NCBI RefSeq assembly: GCF_021646545.1
Contig: NZ_JAKIRP010000002.1
Location: 806,001 to 870,000 of the forward strand
DNA from: Chitinophaga filiformis
Lineage (GTDB): Bacteria > Bacteroidota > Bacteroidia > Chitinophagales > Chitinophagaceae
Reading direction: 5' to 3'
DNA length: 64,000 nt
A program made the position numbers and the translations under genes. Below the pieces are notes generated by a model. The model saw only the letters and a program-made list of their open reading frames with translations. It had not been told where the DNA came from and searched no databases. Positions 34,975 to 45,164 of this stretch are shown here, one piece after another (positions within the stretch are counted from its first letter, which is position 1; the number at the start of each line of letters is the position of its first letter).

Positions 34975-35586
34975 TTAAAGTCTTTTTGCCCCCGGCGGTA
35001 TCACACCATTTTTAAAAGCTTTCTGCTGCTCTGTATTACCCAAGTCCATACTAAAGTTCTCCCATTTCCCATCAGCGTTTAACACCGCGCAGTTCCAGTC
35101 ACCATCTGCGTCATCGGGGAACTGCCACAAAATATGGTAACCCTCTTCATTGGAAAACCCTTCTTCATCAGCTTGTAAAATGCCCTTCACCTTTTCCCAT
35201 ATGAAGGATTGTGTGGTGGTGATAATGGAGTAATTATCCTCTTCCAGTCCGATAGGCAACAGTCTGAAGGCATAAATAACCTGTACACGGTCAAAAAAGT
35301 CATTCAACCATTTGGCTGCAGCGGTCGGTTGAAAATCAAGGATGCTTGCCCTGAATTCATCCAGCTCTTCCTTGCCCATTCCTCCGTTTATAACCGCATC
35401 TCTCTCGATGACAGCTAATAGTTTGTTATGGTCATTCTTTAATTCAATACGCGTCCATTTTTCGGGTGTCTCATTTTTGAGCGCGCCCAACCTGGCACTG
35501 AGGCCTTCATCGTTCAGTGATTCTAAAATTTCATCTAAGTGAATATCCGGATTTTCTGTCCCGAGGACGCGTATGTAATAACTCAT
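34975..35586 (-). CDS. Hypothetical cytoplasmic protein, 203 aa
   Basis: The ATG at 35586 is preferred (MSYYIRVLGT); the longer frame adds 31 residues with unlike composition. The protein is acidic, without signal or membrane segments, and has an N-terminal beta-strand followed by D-I-H-L-D-E-I-L-E-S-L. No family recognised; the general look (acidic, orphan, single gene, DADGDW near the C-terminus) is common among immunity or SMI1-like proteins, but no such motif is proven. Confidence 0.65.
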   Translation of the reverse strand: MSYYIRVLGTENPDIHLDEILESLNDEGLSARLGALKNETPEKWTRIELKNDHNKLLAVIERDAVINGGMGKEELDEFRASILDFQPTAAAKWLNDFFDRVQVIYAFRLLPIGLEEDNYSIITTTQSFIWEKVKGILQADEEGFSNEEGYHILWQFPDDADGDWNCAVLNADGKWENFSMDLGNTEQQKAFKNGVIPPGAKRL

Positions 35587-35836
35587 GGCGCTAAAGTAGA
35601 ATGAAAGTTGTTTTCCGCCAAATAATAGTGTGTAGGAGAGGGGAGAGGTTCTATTTTGTAGAAGAAAATGTCGAAGCAAAATTGCTTTTCCTTAAAGCGA
35701 TAAAATTGGTTAGAAGAATGGCGATGCGTAGACAGTTCCGTGTTATAGAAATAGTAGTTTGAAGCTAGTTTTCGTCGGATTGTTTGAGACAGATCTGCCG
35801 GCAGAAGAGTAGGCTGCTGATCCATCAGGTAATAAA

Positions 35837-35869
35837 AAGGGCTGTATCCCAACTAACGATACAGCCCTT
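35837..35869 (-). terminator. Terminator of the SusC/SusD operon
   Basis: AAGGGCTGTATC (35837-35848) pairs perfectly with GATACAGCCCTT (35858-35869) around a 9-nt loop. On the minus strand the stem is followed by a T-rich run (complement of AATAAAA). It lies 17 bp after the last gene of the uptake operon. Confidence 0.9.
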
Positions 35870-35886
35870 CTGACCTGATATGATTG

Positions 35887-36855
35887 TTAATGATCTCTGG
35901 TCACGTGCTTCACTTTCACAGTCACCTCATAAGTACCTTCCTGGTAAATATTAAACTGGAACCTTGGGTTCGCACTATACACCTGCTTGTTGTCCGGTGC
36001 ATAACCAGGATCGGCTATCACATACTGACTTGGAATACGGTAGTAGATCAGGTAACCGTAGGTGCTTTGCTTCAAAGGAAACGGAGTTGTTTCGAAATTA
36101 CAGGTCATCGTAGAGTCTGTGTACACGAGTGGATGGAACTGTGCATAGGTTCCGAAATCACTGCGGTCGCCTCTTCTGATGATCTCTCCTGCTGCAGGAT
36201 TAAATGCATTGCCATATTGGTCTGTAATCTTCAGGACAATATTAGTTCCTTCATCGGAAGTCTTTACGATTGTTACATCCGGTGCTCCGATGTCATAACT
36301 GGTAGTAGTACCATCCAGGAACAGGGCACCTCCACCGGCGCCGATTACATAAGGAGCATCATCTACCAATGTAAAAGAGGCGATGTTTTTGAAAATCTTG
36401 GTGCCATTTTCGTTGCTGGCCTGAATATCAAAATCATACTTACCCAAAGGTACTTTGGTAGTAGTATTATAGAAAGTAAACGCACCTGTATGGACATTGA
36501 AATCGAAAGGAGGTTTATTCACTAACTGTCTTTTCTTATTCAGCAGTTCTACTGTGGTGTCGGTGTCCGGATTAAACTCACCGATCCATTCATAGCGGCT
36601 ATAAGAGGCATAGAATGAATCCGCATGATGTCCGGTACTGTCCCTGATATCGAGCAATTTGTAGACAACCGGCGCACTCGAACCATCATTGCTCACTGCA
36701 ACGGTTTGCTCAATCTGTCCGCGCTTTATCTCCATCGGATTATCGACATACCGTATCTGGTTACTCAGGTAACCATTTTCTACCTTTTTACAGGCAGGCG
36801 AAAGCGCAATGGCTGCAAGCAATGTATAGGCGGTAGCTTTGAATATATAAGTCAT
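35887..36855 (-). CDS. DUF5007-like lipoprotein of the Sus operon, 322 aa
   Basis: A lipobox (LSPAC, followed by two lysines) marks a lipoprotein. The chain starts with K-V-E-N-G-Y-L-S-N-Q-I-R-Y, a motif I associate with DUF5007 proteins, and continues as several beta-rich modules (PLGKYDFDIQASNENG and a C-terminal YQEGTYEVTVKVKH domain). It is last in a four-gene minus-strand operon with SusC, SusD and a fasciclin protein and is probably displayed at the cell surface as an accessory binding protein. The family name is tentative; the substrate is not indicated. Confidence 0.7.
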   Translation of the reverse strand: MTYIFKATAYTLLAAIALSPACKKVENGYLSNQIRYVDNPMEIKRGQIEQTVAVSNDGSSAPVVYKLLDIRDSTGHHADSFYASYSRYEWIGEFNPDTDTTVELLNKKRQLVNKPPFDFNVHTGAFTFYNTTTKVPLGKYDFDIQASNENGTKIFKNIASFTLVDDAPYVIGAGGGALFLDGTTTSYDIGAPDVTIVKTSDEGTNIVLKITDQYGNAFNPAAGEIIRRGDRSDFGTYAQFHPLVYTDSTMTCNFETTPFPLKQSTYGYLIYYRIPSQYVIADPGYAPDNKQVYSANPRFQFNIYQEGTYEVTVKVKHVTRDH

Positions 36856-36877
36856 GATAATAGAAATGAAGTAATAG

Positions 36878-37567
36878 TTAATTGTTTAAATCGGCGAAGT
36901 AGGTGAATGTGTGATTGTTATTCAACACATGCAATACGCCCGTTGTGGTAAGAATGCCTGTCGTCTGACAAAGTGTTTGTAATTCCTGTCCGTCCTTCAG
37001 GCCTGGCAGGCCCGTAGAGTCGGTCGGTACAGGATAACCATTTTCAGTGGCGATCAGTTTGGTCAGGTAAATATATTTCGGCTTGGTGGTGAAGACCGTG
37101 CCATCTGTATAATCAGTGGTAGGGATCAGTTGCACCAGACGTAGCTCCCCGTCATTTGCTTTGAAGAAGCGGCCGATTTCTGTGGTATTATCTCTTGTGA
37201 TCCGGTCTTTAAAAAGATATGCTCTCAGGGAATCTTTCATTACCGCATAGTCAATAGAATCGAAGGTGTACTTGAGGTTTTCATCGTTCAGTTTTACCCT
37301 CAGGTCTTCCTGTTTTTTTGTTACATAATTATTAATGGAATAATCAGTGATAGCAAAAAATGTTCCTGATGTATTTACCTCCTCTTTCAGCCCCGTTCTG
37401 TCAATTAACAGTAATAGTGTATCAAATAAGGGATTTGTTTTTAAATAATCGTAGGTCGTCATATTCACATGCGGATCTGTAATACTCCCACCGATCGTGT
37501 AGTCTTTCTTACAGGAGAAGAAAACTATCGTCATTAATATGAGCGTTCCGGAAAATATCTTTTTCAT
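36878..37567 (-). CDS. Fasciclin-domain lipoprotein, 229 aa
   Basis: The lipobox (FFSC, followed by two lysines) is near residue 19. A fasciclin (FAS1)-like domain covers about 35-225: M-T-T-Y-D-Y-L-K-T-N-P-L-F-D-T-L-L-L-L-I-D, G-T-F-F-A-I-T-D-Y-S-I-N at the first conserved block and G-I-L-T-T-T-G-V-L-H-V-L-N-N-N-H near the end (second conserved block). FAS1 proteins often accompany SusCD pairs in Chitinophagaceae. It starts 18 bp after the SusD stop and ends 22 bp before the DUF5007-like gene. Surface adhesion or ligand capture is the inferred role. Confidence 0.85.
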   Translation of the reverse strand: MKKIFSGTLILMTIVFFSCKKDYTIGGSITDPHVNMTTYDYLKTNPLFDTLLLLIDRTGLKEEVNTSGTFFAITDYSINNYVTKKQEDLRVKLNDENLKYTFDSIDYAVMKDSLRAYLFKDRITRDNTTEIGRFFKANDGELRLVQLIPTTDYTDGTVFTTKPKYIYLTKLIATENGYPVPTDSTGLPGLKDGQELQTLCQTTGILTTTGVLHVLNNNHTFTYFADLNN

Positions 37568-37585
37568 ACAGCTGGTTTAAATTGA

Positions 37586-39058
37586 TTAGAGTTTACCCTG
37601 CCAGTAAGGCGTCTGAATAAGTGTGTAGTCGTCTTTGAACATCGCCGGGTCGATTGGCCATAACCATCCGCCTTTGTTGTACTGGTCCTGGCTGAATGAC
37701 TCATTATAAAGCGTCACTTTATTATTTCTCACGAGGTCAAAATAAGAATGTCCTTCAAAGAATAGCTCCCTCAGGCGTTCTTCCAGTATTTCGGTAGCCA
37801 GGGCTTCACCAGTGCCATTGAAATCCGGAACGCCGGCTCTGTTCCTTACCTGATTTAATAAGATGACTGCTTCCGGGTCACGGCCTAACTTATTCAGTGC
37901 TTCTGCTCTTAGCAGTATGATATCGGCGAGTCGGAAGATATTCAGGTTATTATTTAATCTTGGATCTGCTTTTGTAGAGCCATCTGCATAGCTGATATTG
38001 GCATATTTAATGACCTGTCCGTTTGACGACTGCGGCTGGAAGAAAAATTTTCTGTAGCGGATATCTGCAGCACTATCTGTTTTGTAAAGATTGTTGACAT
38101 AGATGGTGCTTACCGGCCACTCCAGCTTTGATTTGCCATAAATGAAAGGCTGCATCAGTGTAAAAGCAGACCCATCACCGCCGCCATTGATAGCGATGCC
38201 TTCGTTCTGTCCGCCGTTGATATTGATCTCGAAGATGCCTTCCGCTGATTTACCGATGAATACGGATTCATAGTTTGCAGAGTCTACCAGCTGGTAGCCA
38301 CCCTGGGCGATCACTGTATTCGCAGCTGCTTCACAGCCTGCATAATCGCCTTTCCATGCCCTGATATGTGCTTCCAGCGCATAGGCACTTCCCTTATTGG
38401 CTCTTACTGCGCGTTGGCCTTCATCAGTATAGCCAAAGTCCATGTTTTTTTCTGCAACACCTACATCGGCCAGGCATTGTGCCAGTACGGAATCAGCACT
38501 GCTTCTTGGAATATTTAAAGCGGCATTGGCATCATAGTCGGGTGTAAGTTTCAAAGGCACGCTACCCCATACTCTGCTCATGAAGAAATAGGTAAAGGCA
38601 CGCAGGAAGTAAGCTTCGCCGATGATGTGGGACTTAGTGGCAGGATCAACAAATTTTGTTGAGTCGATACCCGGCACTTTGGCAATGATCAGGTTTACCT
38701 GCTGAAGCAGTCTGTAATACTTCTGCCAGTTCCAGTAGCTGCCACCATTAACGTTCAAACCCGTAAAGAGACCTAATGCAACGTTGCTGTTGCCGGAGTC
38801 GTAGTTGCCATTGATCAGAAATTCGCTGGCAGGAACGTCGCCATACACATGCCATGTATTATCTGCGATAAGAATATTCCTCAACAATGCGTAAGCTCCG
38901 GCGATGGCAGTATTCGCATCCGATTCATTCGTGAAGTATGCTTCGGTGAAAGTAGAATTATGAGGCTCCAGGTCCAGTATTTTACTGCATGATGATACTA
39001 TCATGATGGAAGCCAGTAATAAGACAGTATAAGTTTTATATAAGAGTCGTTTGTTCAT
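37586..39058 (-). CDS. SusD/RagB family nutrient-binding lipoprotein, 490 aa
   Basis: Lipobox S-S-C at about residue 24, then L-D-L-E-P-H-N (the conserved SusD start), an N-terminal helical TPR-like part (Y-A-L-L-R-N, W-Q-K-Y-Y-R-L-L-Q-Q-V-N, G-E-A-Y-F-L-R-A-F-T-Y-F-F) and the C-terminal R-L-A-D-I-I-L-L-R-A-E-A-L-N-K, N-Q-V-R-N-R-A-G and E-R-L-R-E-L-F-F-E-G-H-S-Y-F-D-L-V-R blocks. These are hallmarks of SusD. It forms the lid over the SusC channel encoded 19 bp upstream. No enzyme gene accompanies this operon, so the nutrient cannot be inferred. Confidence 0.95.
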   Translation of the reverse strand: MNKRLLYKTYTVLLLASIMIVSSCSKILDLEPHNSTFTEAYFTNESDANTAIAGAYALLRNILIADNTWHVYGDVPASEFLINGNYDSGNSNVALGLFTGLNVNGGSYWNWQKYYRLLQQVNLIIAKVPGIDSTKFVDPATKSHIIGEAYFLRAFTYFFMSRVWGSVPLKLTPDYDANAALNIPRSSADSVLAQCLADVGVAEKNMDFGYTDEGQRAVRANKGSAYALEAHIRAWKGDYAGCEAAANTVIAQGGYQLVDSANYESVFIGKSAEGIFEININGGQNEGIAINGGGDGSAFTLMQPFIYGKSKLEWPVSTIYVNNLYKTDSAADIRYRKFFFQPQSSNGQVIKYANISYADGSTKADPRLNNNLNIFRLADIILLRAEALNKLGRDPEAVILLNQVRNRAGVPDFNGTGEALATEILEERLRELFFEGHSYFDLVRNNKVTLYNESFSQDQYNKGGWLWPIDPAMFKDDYTLIQTPYWQGKL

Positions 39059-39076
39059 GATCCTGTGTTTAAAAGA

Positions 39077-42000
39077 TTATAGGCTGACATCCAATCCAAA
39101 CGTGAATTTCTTAGGAAGCGGATAACCACTGCCACTGTATACACCAAAAGCATCCACTTCTTCTGCATCAGGCACGTTCTTCGATTTCTGGAAGATCTTC
39201 AGGTTATCTACGAGACCATAGATGCGCACACGCTTCAGATGAATTCTTTCCAGTAATGCAGGATTTAAACTATAACCCAGCGATATTTTCTTAATACGCA
39301 GGTAAGCGCCACTTTCTACCCACTGAGAACTCACCAGTGCATATTTATAACGGGTGCCCGTTACGGAGCTCAAAGACGGGTACTGTGCGTTATCACCCGG
39401 ATTATACCAGTAATTGATACCACTCAGATCAGGTAGAGAGTGTGTGCTGATAGAGTGCAGGGGATTCGGATCACCATCATCTGTAGGCACCAGCTGAGAC
39501 AATCTGCCCGCCAGGTAGTCATTGTAGATCTGACGGCCGGCAGTGAATGTACAGAAGATGTCCAGCGTAAATCTTTTATAATTGAATGTGTTACTGAAAC
39601 CGCCTGTTAGTTTAGGATTCGGATTGCCGGTAGGAACATAGTCGGTCGCATCCAGTACACCATCGCCGTTCGAATCCTGCCAGATCGGGTCACCACCTCT
39701 GAAAGGATAACCATAGAAGTTAAGTACGGATCCTGTTACACGATTGACAGGTACATCCGCATCGGTTTTATAGATGCCGGTTGCTTTGAAGGTATTGTAC
39801 GTGTTAATAGGCTGCCCTTGTCTCAATAAGTATTTATCAAGATAGATGTCACGACCACCATTTGGTAATGATGTAATGATGTTGTCGTTATGCGCAATGT
39901 TTAACAGGAACTGCCATTGGAATGGTTTGCTCGGTTTGAAGATGTTGGCAATGAACTGCATTTCCACCCCTGTATTCCTGACACCTATAGCATTGGCCGT
40001 GTTCGTGGAATAACCGGTGGTAATAGGAACCGCCAGTGTAAAGATGCCTCCATGTGTGGATTTCACATATGCATCTGCTACCACGCTAAAACGTCCGTTC
40101 AATAAAGTGATATCCAGACCCAGGTTGGACTGGCTTGTTTTTTCCCAGCTGAGGTTTGGATTGGAAAGACCTTTATCAAAGTTAAGAGAGATGGCAGGAA
40201 CTCCGTTATAAGTGAGTGATTGGTTGCTTCCTGTAGAAGGGTTGGTACTACCAGGGAAAGCACCCGCACCAATGTTGTAGGTGTTATATGACAGGTAGTT
40301 GTCGCCACCATCCGGCTGACGGCCCGTTTCACCATAACTTGCGCGCAGCTTCAATAATGTAAGCCAGCTGCTTTCGCTTTTCAGCCATGGCTCATCACTG
40401 ACTACCCAACCTGCAGACACCGATGGGAAATAGCCCCAGCGATTGTTTCTACCAAAACGGGAAGAGGCATCCGCGTTCATTACGGCAGACAATAAATAAC
40501 GTCCTTTAAAGCCGTAGTTCACACGCACGAAGCCGGTCTGAATACCACTCTGCAGCAGGTCAGTGCTGGTTTCAGCCAGATTCTTGTCCAGTACCGTAAC
40601 CGTCCGGATCTGGTCATTGGGAATACCCACCGCCTTTGATATCGTAGCCCGGTATTCCATGTATTCAGTGTTCTGACCCAGCAACAGATTCAGGGTATGG
40701 TCCTTACCGAATCCGGTCGTGTATTGCAGGGCATTACTCATCAGATAGTTGTTCCTGTTTTCCGCGAAGCTGGATGCGGCTCCTGTTCCATCTCTTCTCA
40801 CTGCACCCGGGGTGTACGAATCAGAACGTGCCGAATGTGCGGAGTAAGATATTACCGTGTTAAAGCTGAATTTTTTAGAGATCTTCCAGTCAATGACAGG
40901 GCTGATCGATAGATTATCATCTGAGTTGCGGTCTGTCTGATTGGTGGTATTACCGAAAATGAAAGCCGCATTTGCCGGTGATAAGTATAACGTTGATGAT
41001 GGTAATGGACTGGACGCATAATAACCGCCATTGAAAGGACCATAACCGCCTGACAGGTCATTAATTGATCTTGGTCTGTCTGATCTGGAGTAACGGATAA
41101 TGGTGCTGATATTCAGTTTAGGAGATAAATTCAAGCCTGTAGTGCTGCTGAAGCTATATCTCTTGAAACCGGATTTTTTAATGATACCTTCTTCATCATA
41201 GTAGTTAAGGGAATACCTGTAGTTGATCAGGTTAGTTCCCCCGCTTACAGAAAGATCATAGTTACCGATCTGTCCTGTTTGATAGAGCTGACCCTGATAA
41301 TCATTTGCGTTGTTAAACGCAGGGTTCAGGCTATCGGTGAGGATCTGTGGAATGTTCTGCAGGTTTAAGTATTGTCCGTAATGCTGGATCAGGGACATCT
41401 TGCCTCTGCGCTCTTCGGCACCGATCACTACTTTGTCGAGGGTAGGCATATCGGTGATACCATGATAGGTAGAGAAATCAATTCTGGGTTTACCGGTGAT
41501 ACCACGCTTGGTAGTGATGATGATCACACCGCCGGCACCTCTTGATCCATAGATAGCAGCAGCAGAAGCATCTTTCAGGATATCAATACTCTGGATATCA
41601 TTTACCGCAATACCCGCCAATGCGTCTGTATTTGTACCACTACCATAATTGATAGCAGCGATATCTTCAGTGCTCTGCGGTACACCATCAATTACATACA
41701 AGGGACCACTCAGTGCACGGGCGAGGCTTGCTTTACCCTGGGCGGTGGTGAAGTCGCTGTTGATATTTCTGCTCACAGCTGTATTACCACGCATCACTAT
41801 GTTACTTCTCACGCCGGGTTCACCAGAAAAATTCTGCACATCGAGGCCCGGAGCGCGACCTTGTAAAAGTGCGCCCAGTGAGGGTGTGGGGACATCCAAT
41901 AAATTTTTTGGATTGACGGAAGTAACAGAAGCTGTTACACTTTTACGGGACGCTTCCTGGTAACCAATGACCACTACATCTTTAAGGTCTGTTTTATCAC

Positions 42001-42334
42001 GCCGCAACACTATAGCCACATTGGTCTCCGGGCCTTTCACTTTATAAGTAAAAGGCAGATACCCTACAATTGAAAAGGTCAACGTACTACCTACGTCGGC
42101 TTTGATGGTAAAACCTCCATCTACATTTGAAACCGTACCCGCTTTGGATGTTGAGATACTGATGGATACGCCGGGAATGAATGTGCCGTCTCCTCCATCC
42201 TTAATTGCCCCGGAAACAGTGACACGCGCATCTGTCGTGCTTTGCGCGCTGGCAAATATGGACATAAGGATAAAGACGAGCGTTAATGACACGACACTAC
42301 AGCCATAGCTGTATTTTGTAAAATTAACAGTCAT
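39077..42334 (-). CDS. SusC/RagA family TonB-dependent transporter, 1085 aa
   Basis: A signal peptide (ending FASAQS) is followed by a carboxypeptidase-regulatory-like domain (about 35-115, G-A-I-K-D-G...V-S-I-S-I-S), a plug domain (about 120-250, V-V-V-I-G-Y-Q, G-R-A-P-G-L-D-V-Q, P-L-Y-V-I-D-G-V, D-A-S-A-A-A-I-Y-G-S-R-G-A-G-G-V) and a 22-strand-type barrel ending in F-T-F-G-L-D-V-S-L. It imports a nutrient across the outer membrane with TonB energy. There is no STN domain, so it is not itself a sigma-signalling receptor. It is first in the operon SusC-SusD-fasciclin-DUF5007-like. Confidence 0.96.
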   Translation of the reverse strand: MTVNFTKYSYGCSVVSLTLVFILMSIFASAQSTTDARVTVSGAIKDGGDGTFIPGVSISISTSKAGTVSNVDGGFTIKADVGSTLTFSIVGYLPFTYKVKGPETNVAIVLRRDKTDLKDVVVIGYQEASRKSVTASVTSVNPKNLLDVPTPSLGALLQGRAPGLDVQNFSGEPGVRSNIVMRGNTAVSRNINSDFTTAQGKASLARALSGPLYVIDGVPQSTEDIAAINYGSGTNTDALAGIAVNDIQSIDILKDASAAAIYGSRGAGGVIIITTKRGITGKPRIDFSTYHGITDMPTLDKVVIGAEERRGKMSLIQHYGQYLNLQNIPQILTDSLNPAFNNANDYQGQLYQTGQIGNYDLSVSGGTNLINYRYSLNYYDEEGIIKKSGFKRYSFSSTTGLNLSPKLNISTIIRYSRSDRPRSINDLSGGYGPFNGGYYASSPLPSSTLYLSPANAAFIFGNTTNQTDRNSDDNLSISPVIDWKISKKFSFNTVISYSAHSARSDSYTPGAVRRDGTGAASSFAENRNNYLMSNALQYTTGFGKDHTLNLLLGQNTEYMEYRATISKAVGIPNDQIRTVTVLDKNLAETSTDLLQSGIQTGFVRVNYGFKGRYLLSAVMNADASSRFGRNNRWGYFPSVSAGWVVSDEPWLKSESSWLTLLKLRASYGETGRQPDGGDNYLSYNTYNIGAGAFPGSTNPSTGSNQSLTYNGVPAISLNFDKGLSNPNLSWEKTSQSNLGLDITLLNGRFSVVADAYVKSTHGGIFTLAVPITTGYSTNTANAIGVRNTGVEMQFIANIFKPSKPFQWQFLLNIAHNDNIITSLPNGGRDIYLDKYLLRQGQPINTYNTFKATGIYKTDADVPVNRVTGSVLNFYGYPFRGGDPIWQDSNGDGVLDATDYVPTGNPNPKLTGGFSNTFNYKRFTLDIFCTFTAGRQIYNDYLAGRLSQLVPTDDGDPNPLHSISTHSLPDLSGINYWYNPGDNAQYPSLSSVTGTRYKYALVSSQWVESGAYLRIKKISLGYSLNPALLERIHLKRVRIYGLVDNLKIFQKSKNVPDAEEVDAFGVYSGSGYPLPKKFTFGLDVSL

Positions 42335-42722
42335 GAAGTAAATTTTAGTGCTTATGGATTATTACGAAGTTGGTTGGGTTTGCCCTGCTGGCATTGGTTT
42401 AATACGGGGCTTGATTCATACTTTTCCCTGTATTGTGTTGTTACAAATTTTTAATTGATTTTAATAATAATTGGCATTAACGATTGTTCAAAGATGTACA
42501 TAGAGATACATAACTGTAAGATGTGCTCTTCAGTTTAAAATTGATTTTTCATTTTCCTGTTTACGTGACGATCTGTTTTTAGCAGATTTCCTTTTGGCTG
42601 ATTATACTATTAAATTGATAACAAGATAATGCGTAATGAGATAACAAGTAGCTAGTAAATATTAAATGGATTGTAAACAATTTTAAATGGAAATTAAATG
42701 GTTGTTATTATTACCAGGGCAT
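42335..42722. other. 388-bp region upstream of the SusC gene
   Basis: AT-rich, with no ORF supported. On the minus strand it must carry the promoter of the uptake operon; TTTG on that strand (complement at about 42445) could be a -33 box, but no exact -7 box was seen at the right distance. The first part beyond 42700 also lies directly after the stop of the 813-aa membrane protein gene. Confidence 0.35.
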
Positions 42723-45164
42723 TCATTTGCCACCTAAAACTGCTTTAAGCATCTCGTGAACGTTACCGGAGATCCATGCTGCTAATCCTGTAGTTATTGC
42801 GGCAAAGAGAAAACTACCCAGGGCGAAAGTGCTTTTCCATCCCATTACTTCCACCACCTGTTTCCAGATATTGGTCCTCCCATAGATTTTACGAATTGTC
42901 GTTACGTCAAAGGCCAGAAAACCGGTTAAGAGAAGAAGTATAATATGTTTAAAGAAAATGCTTGTTAACGGCGTCCATCCGGGAGACTCATTTGAGAAAT
43001 AAATATATGGCAGAAATGCCGAGCCTATAGCAGCTCCCAGCCGGGCCCCTTTTTCCCACCCAGTACATCCTTTTATGAAAGGGAAGAAGTATCCAAGAAT
43101 GAAGCCAGCGATGCTGTTTTTCATCACTGGGGATAGATGGTATAGCATCAGTGAGGTAATCTCACTTTTCAGCAAATTCGGTAAGATCTGTATTTCATGA
43201 TAGTCTTCAAAAAGGTACAATTTGAAGTAAACAAAGTAAGCCAGTGCGGTTACTATCGCACCATATTTCATGCCGTGCCAGCCATTGAGTAAGGATTGTT
43301 GAAAGGGACCGAATTCCATTCGCCTTTGAATGGTTTCGCCATGGCGGCTGCCTGCCATTTCGTCGAGATCCGCAATAGCATGCTTATAATCTGCCGGCAA
43401 TAGCTCGCCGCTTAGTAATTTATTCCGATATTTATTCTTTAACGTTGCTAATTGCCTCAGCTCAGGAATACGCTTGAAGGAAAGTTTGCTGGTCGCTTCC
43501 AGTGAATAGAGATTTTTAGCGGTTTGAACTAATGCGAGTTTATCCCGTTTGTCAAAAACAAATATCCATCGGCTTAGCCAGAGAGAGAATAATAATGTTA
43601 CCGGTAAAAGAAAATATGTGTCTGTTAGGCCCACCATGTAGCCACAATAAAAAAGGGTTGAAAGTGATGTAATTGCAACTGTCCTCTTATACTCATCAGC
43701 ACTGTAACTGCTTATTACAATGAGGTATGCTGCGAAGAGGAACGGTATGCAAGCAAATTGGTCTGCCAGGGGCTCAAAGCACGTAGTTAGATGCAGTGCT
43801 CCATTGTTTGCCTCACCTATATCTTTGGTGGTGAAAGTAAAAGTAATTCCCGATTTGTTATCTTGTCTTTCCCCTTCTCCATGAATATAATAATGCTCAA
43901 ATGGAGCAAATAATATTATGAGAGAAATAACCAGCACCTGGAGCTTGCGATTAAATGCAAATAGCCTGAAGAAGACAAATATTATAAAAAGATAAACCAT
44001 GCAAACAGTCCAGACCGCGTAATGGGCGTGCACTTCTAATATGTGATAGCCTAGGGAATTACTAATTAAGCTTGTTTTGCCTCCTAACCAGTTTGCAAAT
44101 TGATTCACTACTCCCAATACTACGAATGCAAGCGTGCTCGTAGCCAGTGTTTTGCAGACAGTCTTGAGAAGTTGTATACCGGCAGTGGGAGAGTCCCTTT
44201 TCAATAAACGCTGGAATATAAGGAGCAATATGGCAATTAATATAAGAATAACCCGCCATAAGGTGGTCGCGTCCGGCATGTCTTGCAGGTCTTTCATGTT
44301 ATCTATAGCAATGGACCTTCGCAACACCCATATTAAAGCTGTTTCGTCTAAAATGATTACAAGATAAATGCCGACCAGCCATGGAAGCCATTTGATAACG
44401 TTACCGATCATTTTCTGATCTTCTTTGCTGAAATAAACTTTATTTCTAAAGAATATATACCATAAGAACCAAAAAGGAACGGTAATGAGAATATAACGGA
44501 GTGTCTTTTCCCAGAAAAACGTCAATTTCTGATTCTCTCGGATCAGTAAAAGCCGGGAAAAGCCGAAAGCTCCTTTGGCACTACTTTCTAAAACTACCTG
44601 ATATTCCGAATGCCGCGCAAGAAAGTTGGTATCAGTCGCCGTCCAGTTAGCCATCTGGCGTGTGAACGATACAGGTGATGGGCAAACTTCTGTAATCGAC
44701 TCGCTGCCCGTACAGGTGAATGTTGCGGAATCGGGGGAAAAATTGATGATTAGGATATTGATGTGTTGCGTTTCATTGATAACGCAATAGACATCTTCTA
44801 AAGCAATTTGGACTTTTACCTGATGATTATGTATCTCATACAAGATATCCGTTGAACCCAGGCTAAGCGTAATTTCATCCTCACCGACCTTCACCTTTCC
44901 AACCATGTTTTGAAACCATAGGCAATGTTCTTTTAATTGGATCAACTTTTTTACTACCGTGCTTGTGTCCGGAAAGTAAGTGACAATTTGCATGCTCAGA
45001 CGTTCTCCATTATAGCTCATATTCATGTGCCCTCGTAGATTTCGGAAATCGTTTTCATCGATAGCGATTGATGAATCGTCATTTTTTTGTTGCGCTGGAG
45101 AAAGTAATGGACAGAGTAAAAGTGTGTAAAGGATAAGGCAAATTATTTTCATGGCAATGTTCAT
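42723..45164 (-). CDS. Large polytopic membrane protein of unknown function, 813 aa
   Basis: A signal-like start (MKIICLILYTLLLC, then SPAQQ) precedes a soluble beta-rich domain (about 30-215) that should face outside. A hydrophobic region with about a dozen helices begins near 220 and runs through to the C-terminus, interrupted by a charged cytoplasmic segment (about 560-640, Lys/Arg/Glu-rich helices). No transporter or enzyme motif was recognised. The gene is a lone minus-strand gene in a gene-poor stretch. A sensor or a lipid/polymer-handling role is conceivable, but nothing in the sequence decides it. Confidence 0.75.
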   Translation of the reverse strand: MNIAMKIICLILYTLLLCPLLSPAQQKNDDSSIAIDENDFRNLRGHMNMSYNGERLSMQIVTYFPDTSTVVKKLIQLKEHCLWFQNMVGKVKVGEDEITLSLGSTDILYEIHNHQVKVQIALEDVYCVINETQHINILIINFSPDSATFTCTGSESITEVCPSPVSFTRQMANWTATDTNFLARHSEYQVVLESSAKGAFGFSRLLLIRENQKLTFFWEKTLRYILITVPFWFLWYIFFRNKVYFSKEDQKMIGNVIKWLPWLVGIYLVIILDETALIWVLRRSIAIDNMKDLQDMPDATTLWRVILILIAILLLIFQRLLKRDSPTAGIQLLKTVCKTLATSTLAFVVLGVVNQFANWLGGKTSLISNSLGYHILEVHAHYAVWTVCMVYLFIIFVFFRLFAFNRKLQVLVISLIILFAPFEHYYIHGEGERQDNKSGITFTFTTKDIGEANNGALHLTTCFEPLADQFACIPFLFAAYLIVISSYSADEYKRTVAITSLSTLFYCGYMVGLTDTYFLLPVTLLFSLWLSRWIFVFDKRDKLALVQTAKNLYSLEATSKLSFKRIPELRQLATLKNKYRNKLLSGELLPADYKHAIADLDEMAGSRHGETIQRRMEFGPFQQSLLNGWHGMKYGAIVTALAYFVYFKLYLFEDYHEIQILPNLLKSEITSLMLYHLSPVMKNSIAGFILGYFFPFIKGCTGWEKGARLGAAIGSAFLPYIYFSNESPGWTPLTSIFFKHIILLLLTGFLAFDVTTIRKIYGRTNIWKQVVEVMGWKSTFALGSFLFAAITTGLAAWISGNVHEMLKAVLGGK

